Positions 6,735 through 14,342 of a DNA stretch of 26,077 nucleotides are shown in pieces. A program made the position numbers and the translations under genes. Positions within the stretch are counted from its first letter, which is position 1. Each line of letters opens with the position of its first letter. The notes under the pieces are model-generated. The model worked only from the letters and a program-made list of their open reading frames with translations, did not search any database and had not been told where the DNA came from. The DNA is from an uncultured Collinsella sp. (GTDB taxonomy: Bacteria > Actinomycetota > Coriobacteriia > Coriobacteriales > Coriobacteriaceae), in assembly GCA_900755685.1 (NCBI GenBank), contig CAAEHI010000021.1, positions 1 to 26,077 of the forward strand, written 5' to 3'.

Positions 6735-7391
6735 TTAGCCTTCCTTTCGGACTTTTTGCAGGTAGCGGTAGACGCTGGGCTCCGAGATGCCCAGCGCGGT
6801 GGCGGCGCAGGCAACAGCGCCCTTGAGCATGAACACCCCGTTGCCGTTGAGGTGGTGAATGACGTCCACGCGGTCGCTCTGACCAAGCGACGCTACATCC
6901 AGCCCACGCGCGCTCAGCAACTCGGCAATGCTGCGGTCGATGAGCTCCTGTGTGGACTCCGAAAGGCTTTCGACCTCGATAGGGGCGGGCTCCGTGCGCG
7001 TTGGCGCCGCGTCGAAGCACGCCATGAGCTGCTGCGCCATGGCGTTGATGGAGCGTACGGTCGAGAGGTCGGTGTTGACGCAGAGCATACCGACGATCTC
7101 GTCATTCTCGCGGATAAAGTACGTCGCTGACTCCAACGTCTTGCCTCCGGCGCCGCGGCCCTCGTAGCCCGTAATAAACGGCAGGTCGCGATACTTGGCG
7201 TCGTGCATGATCTTGAGTGCCAGATCGGTGGCGGGACCGCCGACCTTGCGGCCGCTCACGATGCCGTTGCGAATATCGACGATGGCGTGGTCGGGATCCG
7301 AGAAATCGTGCAGCACGATTTCGCTGTTTTTGCCGAGTATCTGCTCCAGAAAATCGACCATCGGCAAAAAGCGACGTACGGTCTCGTTCAC
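6735..7391 (-). CDS. YheO-like PAS-HTH transcriptional regulator (arm 1)
   Basis: A 218-residue DNA-binding regulator. Residues about 8-115 match the YheO-like PAS domain, with V-L-H-D at 26-29, N-G-I-V-S-G-R-K at 42-49 and E-S-A-T-Y-F-I-R at 87-94. A C-terminal helix-turn-helix of the YheO type covers about 185-214, ending A-L-G-I-S-E-P-S-V-Y-R-Y-L. The start is the GTG at 7391, preceded by AAAGGAG; the frame is open to 7532, but that upstream part looks like leader. It is transcribed away from the purine permease and shares the 352-bp intergenic region with it, so it probably controls arm 1 in response to a small molecule bound by the PAS domain (inference). It is clearly related to the regulator at 18837-19490. 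Confidence 0.9.
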   Translation of the reverse strand: MNETVRRFLPMVDFLEQILGKNSEIVLHDFSDPDHAIVDIRNGIVSGRKVGGPATDLALKIMHDAKYRDLPFITGYEGRGAGGKTLESATYFIRENDEIVGMLCVNTDLSTVRSINAMAQQLMACFDAAPTRTEPAPIEVESLSESTQELIDRSIAELLSARGLDVASLGQSDRVDVIHHLNGNGVFMLKGAVACAATALGISEPSVYRYLQKVRKEG

Positions 7392-7743
7392 GGGCAACTC
7401 CTTTGGGTGAAATCGGAAATGTTCATAACAATTTTTTCTCATGGTAACACGCTGCCCATCATCTCGTATATCCGCAGGTACATTGCGTAATGCAGACGAA
7501 CGGTAGGAATTTAGCGGTAAACGGTTGACCAAAAGAAATGTTAGATGTTATTTTGACCAGACACTTTCCTGACCTGCGGAAATGCGTAATTTCAGCTGAA
7601 GAATAGTCTGATAACAAAAAATTATTATTGAGAATGAGAATCATCTTTAATACGATATGCAATGAAGGCACAACCTCAACCCCGCACTGCGTCACAATAG
7701 AGCGTTAGATGCGAAAACAACTACTTCGAGGATTGGTGGTCAA
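7392..7743. other. Divergent control region between regulator 1 and the permease
   Basis: The 352 bp are AT-rich compared with the genes. They contain a good plus-strand promoter overlapped by an iron-box-like sequence (listed separately), a perfect 10-bp palindrome TTCAGCTGAA (7591-7600) and repeated TTGACC words (7525-7530, 7553-7558). The palindrome lies 27 bp upstream of the -35 and is a candidate regulator site. No promoter for the regulator was clear. Confidence 0.5.
7628..7656 (+). promoter_or_regulatory. Promoter of the permease-ssnA-ygfK-fdx-xdhD operon
   Basis: TTGAGA (7628-7633) and TACGAT (7651-7656) are spaced by 17 bp. Transcription would start near 7663, giving a leader of about 80 nt before the ATG at 7744. 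The sequence TGAGAATGAGAATCATC (7629-7645) overlaps the -35 and spacer and resembles a Fur-type iron box (two GAGAAT hexamers followed by an inverted CATC half). Confidence 0.55.
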
Positions 7744-9138
7744 ATGACCCAGGAGACGGTTACGAACGGCACTGAAGCCCTGTTCACTCGCGAAGGCATG
7801 CCTCCCGTTAAGGAAATGATCCCGTGTGCCCTTCAGCACGTACTGGCATCGTTTGCCGGCATCATTACCCCGGCGGTCATCATGGCCGGCGTCTACGGCT
7901 TTAATAGCCAGCAGAGCACCGACATCATCCAGGTCGCGCTCATTCTTTCGGCGATCGATACGGCCCTTCAGGCCTTCGCTCCCTTCCGTCGCATCGGCGG
8001 CGGCCTGCCCATCGTCATGGGCGTTTCGTTCGCGTTCCTGCCGGCCCTGCAGGCCATGGGTGCCTCGGGCTTTAGTTTTGGTGCACTGCTGGGCGGCGAG
8101 ATCGTCGGCGGCGCCGTCGCGGTCCTCTTTGGTCTGGCCTACAGCAAGATCAAGTGGCTGTTCCCGCCCGTCGTGACCGGTACGGTCATCTTCTCCATCG
8201 GCGTTTCGCTGTATCCCACGGCCGTCAAGTATATGGCCGGCGGTATGGGTACGCCGCTATGGGGCACCCCGCAGGCCTGGTGCGTCGCTCTTATCACCTT
8301 CGCCGTGGTCTTTGCGCTCGCCAACTTTGGCAAGGGCACGCTCAAGCTGGGATCCGTGTTCTTTGGCATGATCGTTGGCATGATCGTCTCCATCCCCTTT
8401 GGCATGATCGACTTCTCCAGCGTCGCCACCGCTCAGGTCTTCGCCCTTCCCAAGCTCATGCCCTACGCGCTCGAGTTTGATCCCGAGGTCTGCATTACCC
8501 TCGCCGTCGTGTTCCCCATGGTTGCTATCCAGGTTATCGGTGACGTCTCCGCCGCCTGCCTGGGCTCCATCGACCGTATGCCCACCGAGCGCGAGCTCTC
8601 CGGCGCCATCGTGTCCCAGGGCCTTACCTCTATGGTCGGCGGCCTGCTGGGCGGTCTTCCCACCAGCGCCCTTGGCCAGAACGTGGGCATCATCTGCTCC
8701 AACAAGGTCGTCAACAAGTGGGTCTTTGTGATCATCGCGGCCGTCTTTGCCATCGCCGGTCTGTTCCCGCAGCTCTCTGCCGTCCTTTCCGCTATCCCGC
8801 AGCCCGTCATCGGCGGCGCGACCGTCGGCGTCTTTGGCACCATCACCATGAACGGCGTGCGCATGTTCACCCGCGAGGGCCTCACGCAGCGCACTACCAC
8901 TATCGTCGGCACCTCCGTCGTCTTTGGCCTGGGTATCTGGATGGCCAGCGGTTGCCTTGCCGGCGAGGGTATGCCCGCCTGGGTGTCCACCGTCATCGGC
9001 TCCAATGCCGTAACCCCCACCGCCATCATGGCCATTGTCCTTAACCTGATCCTTCCGCAGACGCCGGTCGTGGCTCAGCACATCGATGCTGCCAAGGACG
9101 CTGCCGTGGATCTGGTCTTGCCCGAGAGCAAGAAGTAA
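7744..9138 (+). CDS. NCS2 (uracil/xanthine) family purine permease
   Basis: A 464-residue inner-membrane nucleobase transporter with about 14 predicted transmembrane segments, the usual length for NCS2 proteins such as XanQ, YgfU and PucJ/K. The family Q-H in the first segment is at 31-32 (A-L-Q-H-V-L-A-S-F-A-G). The G-Q-N motif is at 311-313, followed by V-G-I-I. In the substrate-binding E-x-x-G-D motif of segment 8, the aspartate D267 is kept but the glutamate is glutamine (Q263, context A-I-Q-V-I-G-D). This may change specificity or proton coupling. It is first in arm 1 and probably imports xanthine, urate or a related purine. Confidence in the exact substrate is low; in the family it is high. 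Confidence 0.92.
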   Translation: MTQETVTNGTEALFTREGMPPVKEMIPCALQHVLASFAGIITPAVIMAGVYGFNSQQSTDIIQVALILSAIDTALQAFAPFRRIGGGLPIVMGVSFAFLPALQAMGASGFSFGALLGGEIVGGAVAVLFGLAYSKIKWLFPPVVTGTVIFSIGVSLYPTAVKYMAGGMGTPLWGTPQAWCVALITFAVVFALANFGKGTLKLGSVFFGMIVGMIVSIPFGMIDFSSVATAQVFALPKLMPYALEFDPEVCITLAVVFPMVAIQVIGDVSAACLGSIDRMPTERELSGAIVSQGLTSMVGGLLGGLPTSALGQNVGIICSNKVVNKWVFVIIAAVFAIAGLFPQLSAVLSAIPQPVIGGATVGVFGTITMNGVRMFTREGLTQRTTTIVGTSVVFGLGIWMASGCLAGEGMPAWVSTVIGSNAVTPTAIMAIVLNLILPQTPVVAQHIDAAKDAAVDLVLPESKK

Positions 9139-9154
9139 CCAATTCGGTGCTATT

Positions 9155-9186
9155 CGTCGGCGGACGCATCGCCTCGTCCGCCGACG
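9155..9186 (+). other. Stable intercistronic hairpin after the permease gene
   Basis: CGTCGGCGGACG (9155-9166) pairs perfectly with CGTCCGCCGACG (9175-9186) around an 8-nt loop, 16 bp after the stop codon. There is no U-tract, so it is more likely a transcript-stabilising or attenuating hairpin than a full terminator. Confidence 0.55.
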
Positions 9187-9190
9187 CCAT

Positions 9191-9316
9191 GCGGCGCCAA
9201 GCCGCACTTCAAAGGGTTTGTCCCTTTGGTGAAGCGTTGACGGGAGAGGGCCCGTTTCCGGTGTAGGCCGGCGCTTCGCACTCCGCCATGTCAGAGGTGT
9301 CAAACCCCGCCTCTGA
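9191..9316 (+). promoter_or_regulatory. Candidate structured leader RNA before ssnA
   Basis: Several complementary segments follow each other: GCGGC/GCCGC (9191-9205); CTTCAAAGGG (9207-9216) with CCCTTTGGTGAAG (9222-9234), which has a 3-nt bulge; ACGGG/CCCGT (9240-9255); CCGG/CCGG (9258-9271); and TCAGAGG/CCTCTGA (9291-9316), ending 17 nt before the ssnA ATG. GAAGCG (9231-9236) can also pair with CGCTTC (9272-9277), closing a three-way junction that excludes the first pairing of GAAG. No known riboswitch class was recognised. Confidence 0.35.
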
Positions 9317-9333
9317 TGTTGAAGGGAGCATCC

Positions 9334-10689
9334 ATGCTTCTGGTCGCTAACGGTTCCGTCTTTACCCGCAACGCTCAGACCCCGTTCATTCCAAACGGTG
9401 CGGTCGCCATTGACGGAGATACGATCGTCGAAGTGGGCCCCGAACGCGAGCTCAAGGCCAAGTACCCGGATGCCGAGTACGTCGATGCCCGGGGCAACCT
9501 CATCATGCCCGGACTCATCAACTGCCACACCCACATCTACTCGGGTCTGGCCCGCGGCCTTGCCATTAAGGGCTGCAACCCCACCAACTTCCTGGAGAAT
9601 CTCGAGCAGCAGTGGTGGAAGATCGACGACAATCTGACGCTCGACGGCACCAAGGCCAGCGCCTATGCCACGATTTTGGACTCTATCCGCGATGGCGTCA
9701 CCACGATCTTCGATCACCATGCGAGCTTCTGCGAGATCCCGGGAAGCCTCTTTACCATTAAGGATGCAGCTCAGGAGCTGGGCATGCGTTCGTGCCTGTG
9801 CTACGAGGTCTCCGATCGCCGTGGCCAGGAAAAATGCGACCAGGCCATTGCCGAGAACGCCGAATTTGCCCAGTGGGCCGCCAAAGAGCGTCGCGATAAC
9901 GACAACCACATGATCGCCGCCATGTTTGGCGGACATGCTACCTTTACGCTGTCGGACGAGACCATGGATAAGATGGCCGAGGCCAACAACGGCCTGACCG
10001 GCTTCCACATCCACGTGTGCGAGGGCATGAACGACGTGTGGGATTCCCGCCTCAACCGCGGTGGTATCAGCCCCGTCGAGCGCCTGCTGCAGCACAACCT
10101 GCTGGGTCCCGACACCATGCTCGGCCACTGCATCCACGTGACGCCTGCCGAGATGGATATCGTCAAGGAGTCCGGCACCTGGCTCGTCAACAACCCCGAA
10201 TCCAATATGGGCAACGCCGTGGGCTGCGCCCCCGTGCTCGAATTCTTCCGCCGCGGCATTCCTGTGTGCATGGGTACCGACGCCTACACCCACGATATGC
10301 TCGAGAGCCTTAAGGTCTTCCTGATCATTCAGCGCCACAACGCCGCCATGCCCAACGTGGGCTGGTGCGAGGCCATGACCATGCTGTTCGAGAACAACGC
10401 CAAGATGGCGAGCAAGTACTTCGATCGCAAGCTCGGTGTGCTCGAGGCCGGCGCTGCCGCCGACGTCATCGTCATGGACTACAAGCCCTTTACGCCGCTG
10501 AGCGAGGAGAATATCGACGGCCACATGCTCTTTGGCATGATGGGCAAAAACTGCCGCACTACCATCATCAATGGTCGCGTCCTGTACAAGGATCGCGAGT
10601 TCGTTGGCATTGATGAGGACAAGATCAACGCGTGGACCATGGCCGAGTCCAAGAAGCTCTGGAGCACGCTCAACGATCGCGTGTACTAA
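9334..10689 (+). CDS. ssnA: SsnA-type amidohydrolase (aminohydrolase of purine catabolism)
   Basis: A 451-residue metal-dependent hydrolase of the amidohydrolase superfamily, close to SsnA and related to guanine/cytosine/chlorohydrolase-type deaminases. Metal ligands are visible: H65 and H67 in N-C-H-T-H, H225/H227 in G-F-H-I-H-V-C-E (230), H265/H268 in G-H-C-I-H-V, and D316 in M-G-T-D-A-Y. The ATG at 9334 is chosen over one at 9316 because GAAGGGAG precedes it at the right spacing and the family begins with L-L-V-x-N-G. It lies between the permease and ygfK, as ssnA neighbours ygfK in E. coli. The product likely deaminates or hydrolyses a purine-derived intermediate in the cytoplasm; the exact substrate is not fixed by the sequence. 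Confidence 0.92.
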   Translation: MLLVANGSVFTRNAQTPFIPNGAVAIDGDTIVEVGPERELKAKYPDAEYVDARGNLIMPGLINCHTHIYSGLARGLAIKGCNPTNFLENLEQQWWKIDDNLTLDGTKASAYATILDSIRDGVTTIFDHHASFCEIPGSLFTIKDAAQELGMRSCLCYEVSDRRGQEKCDQAIAENAEFAQWAAKERRDNDNHMIAAMFGGHATFTLSDETMDKMAEANNGLTGFHIHVCEGMNDVWDSRLNRGGISPVERLLQHNLLGPDTMLGHCIHVTPAEMDIVKESGTWLVNNPESNMGNAVGCAPVLEFFRRGIPVCMGTDAYTHDMLESLKVFLIIQRHNAAMPNVGWCEAMTMLFENNAKMASKYFDRKLGVLEAGAAADVIVMDYKPFTPLSEENIDGHMLFGMMGKNCRTTIINGRVLYKDREFVGIDEDKINAWTMAESKKLWSTLNDRVY

Positions 10690-10706
10690 TTCCAATTGGA
10701 GATTCG

Positions 10707-10740
10707 CGCGCGTCGGATGTTTCGCCGCATCCGACGCGCG
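10707..10740 (+). other. Stable intercistronic hairpin between ssnA and ygfK
   Basis: CGCGCGTCGGATG (10707-10719) pairs perfectly over 13 bp with CATCCGACGCGCG (10728-10740) around an 8-nt loop, 17 bp after the ssnA stop. A second pair CGCCCG/CGGGCG (10795-10820) lies closer to the ygfK ribosome site. There is no U-tract. The position mirrors the hairpin after the permease gene. Confidence 0.5.
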
Positions 10741-10839
10741 TATAGGCGGCCTCCGCGGGGTCGCCGGCGCTGTGCTAGCGCTACACCGTATTTGCGCCCG
10801 CCGCGCGGTCTCGCCGGGCGTTACAGAGAGGAGCTCATT

Positions 10840-13839
10840 ATGAGCGACATCATGAGGCCGATCCCGTTTTCGCAGCTGATGAACTGGATCATCGAGGAGC
10901 ACAAGACTCAGGGCGCCGTCTTTGGCGTGCGCAAGATGGTCACGACCAACCAGGAGGGTGCGCTTCCCATTTTTGACGAGCGCATCGAGACTCCGTTTGG
11001 CCCGGCCGCCGGTCCCAACACGCAGCTGGCCCAGAACATCGTGGCCTCTTATGTGGCTGGTTCCCGCTTCTTTGAGCTTAAGACCGTTCAGGTTATGGAC
11101 GGCGAGGAGCTCTCCAAGTGCGTTAACAAGCCCTGCATTGTGGCGCAGGACGAGTGCTACAACTGCGAGTGGTCGACCGAGCTCGAGGTTCCGCAGGCCT
11201 TTGCCGAGTACGTGAAGGCATGGTTCGCCTGCCACCTGATCGCTCGCGAGTACGGCCTGGGCAGCCCGGACGGCTTTGTCTTTAACATGTCGGTGGGCTA
11301 TGACCTGGAGGGCATTAAGAGCCCCAAGGTCGATGCGTACATTGAGGGCATGAAGGACGCCAGCGGCTCCGAGGTTTGGAACGAGTGCCGCACGTGGGCG
11401 CTCGCTAACCTGGACAAGTTTGAGCATGTCGATGCTGCGTTTGTCGAGTCCATCCCGGCGCGCGTCTCCAACTCCATTACCGAGTCCACGCTGCACGGCT
11501 GCCCGCCCGCCGAGATCGAGCGCATCGCGACCTACCTCATCACCGAGAAGGGCCTCAACACCTACATCAAGTGCAACCCCACGCTGCTGGGCTATGAGTT
11601 TGCCCGCCAGCGCCTCAATGAGCTGGGCTTTGACTACATCGTCTTCGATGACACGCACTTCCGCGAGGACCTGCAGTGGGCCGATGCCGTGCCCATGTTC
11701 GAGCGCCTGATTGCCCTGTGCGCCGAGCGCGGTTTGGAGTTTGGCGTCAAGCTCACCAACACCTTCCCCGTCGATGTGACGAGGAACGAGCTGCCCTCCA
11801 CCGAGATGTACATGTCGGGCCGTTCGCTGTTCTCGCTGACCATCGAGGCCGCCCGCCGCATTACCGAGCAGTTCGATGGCAAGCTGCGCATCAGCTACTC
11901 CGGCGGTGCTACGGTCTACAACATCCGCGCCCTGTACGATGCCGGCATTTGGCCCGTCACCCTGGCGACCGACGTGCTCAAGCCTGGTGGCTACGAGCGC
12001 TTTAGCCAGATGGCCGGCGAGTTTACCGATCTGGACGGCAAGCCGTTTGAGGGTGTCTCTCTCGACGCCGTGACCGCGATCCAGGTCGATTCGCTTACCA
12101 ACCCGCTCTATAAGAAGCCGCTGCGCCCGCTGCCCGATCGCAAGGTCGCCGGTAAGAGCCCGCTTTCCGACTGCTTTACCACGCCGTGCCGCACGAGCTG
12201 CCCCATCCAGCAGGATATTCCCGCCTACCTGGCGGCTGTTGACGAGGGTCGCTACGAGGACGCGCTCAACATTATCATCGAGCGCAACGCCCTGCCGTTC
12301 ATTACCGGCACCATCTGCCCGCATCCCTGCGGCCGTGCCTGTGAGCGTGCGTTCTACGAGCCCGAGGGCGCCCAGATTCGCGCCAGCAAGCTCAAGGCCG
12401 CCCGCGAGGCCATGACCGCCGTGCTGCCCAAGCTGCGCGCCCAGGCCATCGCAAACGACGGCGAGCGCAACGTTGCCGTTATCGGCGGCGGCCCGGCCGG
12501 CCTGGCGACGGCGTTCTTCCTGACGCGTGCCGGCGTGCCCGTCACCATCTTCGAGGCCCGCGACTCTCTCGGCGGCGTGGTCCGTCACGTGATCCCCGAG
12601 TTCCGTATCGCCAGCGACGATATCTCCCACGATGCCGAGCTCTGCCTGGCCTTTGGCGCCAAGGTGCAGCTCAACGCTCGCGTTGATTCCATCGACGAAC
12701 TCAAGGCTCAAGGCTTTACTGACGTGGTCGTGGCCACCGGTGCCTGGATGCCCGGCTCTGCGGGCTTGGGCGAGGGTGCCGAGCTCGATGTGCTGGAGTT
12801 CCTCGAGGCCGCCAAGAAGGGCGAGAAACTCGAACTGGGCGAGGACGTCGTGGTCATTGGCGCCGGCAACACCGCCATGGACGCGGCCCGCGTGGCCAAG
12901 CGCCTGGCCGGCGTGAAGAACGTGCGCCTGGTGTATCGCCGCACCAAGAAGCAGATGCCCGCCGACGAGGAAGAGCTCGATCTTGCTCTTGCCGACGGCG
13001 TTGAGTTCTGCGAGCTGCTGGCGCCCAAGGCGCTCAACGGCTCCGTGCTGACCTGCGACGTTATGGAGCTCGGCGAGCCGGATGCAAGCGGCCGTCGCAG
13101 TCCCGTCGCCACGGGCGAGACCGTCGAGCTTTCCGCCACCACGGTGATCTGCGCCGTGGGCGAGGGCATCGATGCCAGCCTTTACGATGCCGCGGGCGTC
13201 GAGCACGACCGTCGCGGCCGTCTTGCCGCCACCTCCACCGGCGTTGAGGGCGTCTGGGCTGCGGGTGACTGCCGTCGCGGTCCTGCCACCGTGGTCGAGG
13301 CTATCGCCGACGCCGCGGAGGTCGCCCGTGCCATCGCCGGCGTGGACTTTAACAAGTACGCCGACTGCAACGAGCAGGCCGGCCGCGAGGACACCAGCTA
13401 CGAGCGCAAGGGGTCGCTGTGCCGCGACAAGCGCAACTGCACCAAGACCCGCTGCCTGGGCTGCGGCTCGGTGTGCGAGGTCTGCTGCGACGTGTGCCCC
13501 AACCGCGCCAACGTGGCAATTAAGGTGCCGGGCCTGGCCAAGCATCAGGTCGTCCATGTCGACGGCATGTGCAACGAGTGCGGTAACTGCGCCGTGTTCT
13601 GCCCCTACCAGGAGGGTCGTCCCTACAAGGACAAGCTCACCCTGTTCTGGAGCGAGCAGGACATGGAGAACTCCGAGAACGAGGGCTTCCTGGCCGTGGA
13701 CGAGGACCACTTTAAGGTCCGCGTCGCCGGCACGGTCCGCACCGTCTCGGTCGATGCCGTCAACACCGGTCTTCCCGAGGCCGTCCGCCTGACCATCAGG
13801 GCCGTGCGCGACAACTATTCGTACCTTCTTAAGAAATAG
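10840..13839 (+). CDS. ygfK: YgfK-type flavin/Fe-S oxidoreductase (putative selenate reductase subunit)
   Basis: A 999-residue multidomain redox protein. The N-terminal third is dihydroorotate-dehydrogenase-like, with T-P-F-G-P-A-A-G-P-N-T-Q at 51-62, plus a four-cysteine group at C94, C99, C106 and C109. From about 445 it resembles the small subunit of glutamate synthase: an Fe-S region (T-P-C-R-T-S-C-P, then I-C-P-H-P-C-G-R-A-C), an FAD motif V-I-G-G-G-P-A-G near 547-554 and an NAD(P) motif V-I-G-A-G-N-T-A-M-D near 671-680. A ferredoxin-like tail (about 866-930) adds further cysteine clusters. The ATG at 10840 is chosen for AGAGAGGAG upstream. The protein is cytoplasmic, with no signal peptide. 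It sits between ssnA and the ferredoxin/XdhD genes, so it probably exchanges electrons between NAD(P)H, ferredoxin and the molybdenum enzyme. Its true reaction is not established. Confidence 0.93.
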   Translation: MSDIMRPIPFSQLMNWIIEEHKTQGAVFGVRKMVTTNQEGALPIFDERIETPFGPAAGPNTQLAQNIVASYVAGSRFFELKTVQVMDGEELSKCVNKPCIVAQDECYNCEWSTELEVPQAFAEYVKAWFACHLIAREYGLGSPDGFVFNMSVGYDLEGIKSPKVDAYIEGMKDASGSEVWNECRTWALANLDKFEHVDAAFVESIPARVSNSITESTLHGCPPAEIERIATYLITEKGLNTYIKCNPTLLGYEFARQRLNELGFDYIVFDDTHFREDLQWADAVPMFERLIALCAERGLEFGVKLTNTFPVDVTRNELPSTEMYMSGRSLFSLTIEAARRITEQFDGKLRISYSGGATVYNIRALYDAGIWPVTLATDVLKPGGYERFSQMAGEFTDLDGKPFEGVSLDAVTAIQVDSLTNPLYKKPLRPLPDRKVAGKSPLSDCFTTPCRTSCPIQQDIPAYLAAVDEGRYEDALNIIIERNALPFITGTICPHPCGRACERAFYEPEGAQIRASKLKAAREAMTAVLPKLRAQAIANDGERNVAVIGGGPAGLATAFFLTRAGVPVTIFEARDSLGGVVRHVIPEFRIASDDISHDAELCLAFGAKVQLNARVDSIDELKAQGFTDVVVATGAWMPGSAGLGEGAELDVLEFLEAAKKGEKLELGEDVVVIGAGNTAMDAARVAKRLAGVKNVRLVYRRTKKQMPADEEELDLALADGVEFCELLAPKALNGSVLTCDVMELGEPDASGRRSPVATGETVELSATTVICAVGEGIDASLYDAAGVEHDRRGRLAATSTGVEGVWAAGDCRRGPATVVEAIADAAEVARAIAGVDFNKYADCNEQAGREDTSYERKGSLCRDKRNCTKTRCLGCGSVCEVCCDVCPNRANVAIKVPGLAKHQVVHVDGMCNECGNCAVFCPYQEGRPYKDKLTLFWSEQDMENSENEGFLAVDEDHFKVRVAGTVRTVSVDAVNTGLPEAVRLTIRAVRDNYSYLLKK

Positions 13840-13850
13840 GCGAGTCTCTT

Positions 13851-14330
13851 ATGGCCAAATCCATTCAACATAACGTGGCCTACGTTGCCTGCGGAAGTGG
13901 TTGCGCTTCCGCAGGCGGCGACGCCCGCTGCAGCGAAGGCTGCATTGGCTGTGGCGCCTGCGTCACGGCCTGCCCCCACGGCGCCATTGCGCTGGTCGAT
14001 GGCATCGCCCGCGTGGATCGCTCCAAGTGCACGGGCTGTGGCCTGTGCGGTATGGCGTGCCCGCAGCGCGTGATTGCCTTCGTTCCCGGCTACCAGAACA
14101 TTCTGGTGCGCTGCAACAACACCGATAAGGGCGCCATCGCTCGCAAGATCTGCGACACGAGCTGCATCGGTTGCGGCATGTGCGCTAAAAAGTGCCCTGC
14201 CGGCGCTATCCGCATCGAGGACAACTGCGCCCATATCGACGGCGTGGACTGCCTGTCGTGCGGCATGTGCGCCGTCGTCTGCCCGCATGGCGCCATCCAC
14301 GACCGCACCGGCATCGCCGCCGGCGTGTAG
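13851..14330 (+). CDS. Polyferredoxin with four [4Fe-4S] motifs (RnfB-like)
   Basis: A 159-residue cysteine-rich electron carrier. Four complete CxxCxxCxxxC motifs are present: C31-C34-C37-C41, C60-C63-C66-C70, C105-C108-C111-C115 and C134-C137-C140-C144, each followed by P or P-x-G-A-I. Three more cysteines (C14, C18, C27) lie before the first motif. The layout resembles the C-terminal ferredoxin part of RnfB without its membrane anchor, so the protein should be cytoplasmic. It starts 11 bp after ygfK and ends 12 bp before xdhD, with a weak ribosome site, so it is likely made together with them. It probably wires YgfK to the XdhD-like hydroxylase or to cellular ferredoxin (inference). Confidence 0.9.
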   Translation: MAKSIQHNVAYVACGSGCASAGGDARCSEGCIGCGACVTACPHGAIALVDGIARVDRSKCTGCGLCGMACPQRVIAFVPGYQNILVRCNNTDKGAIARKICDTSCIGCGMCAKKCPAGAIRIEDNCAHIDGVDCLSCGMCAVVCPHGAIHDRTGIAAGV

Positions 14331-14342
14331 AAGGGAATCACC

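Noticed and set aside
9155..9333. Known purine, cobalamin or molybdenum-cofactor riboswitch before ssnA
   Set aside because: I could not find the conserved core sequences of these classes. Only a general candidate for a structured leader is reported.
10696..10839. N-terminal extension of ygfK from 10696
   Set aside because: The extension is Arg-rich translation of a hairpin region. The ATG at 10840 has AGAGAGGAG upstream.
8257..13710. An open frame of over 1800 codons on the minus strand, opposite the permease, ssnA and ygfK genes
   Set aside because: It is antisense to three well-supported genes and its translation is low-complexity (rich in G, A, H, L, V) with no domain. Strong C/G-ending codon bias on the plus strand removes stops from the opposite strand.
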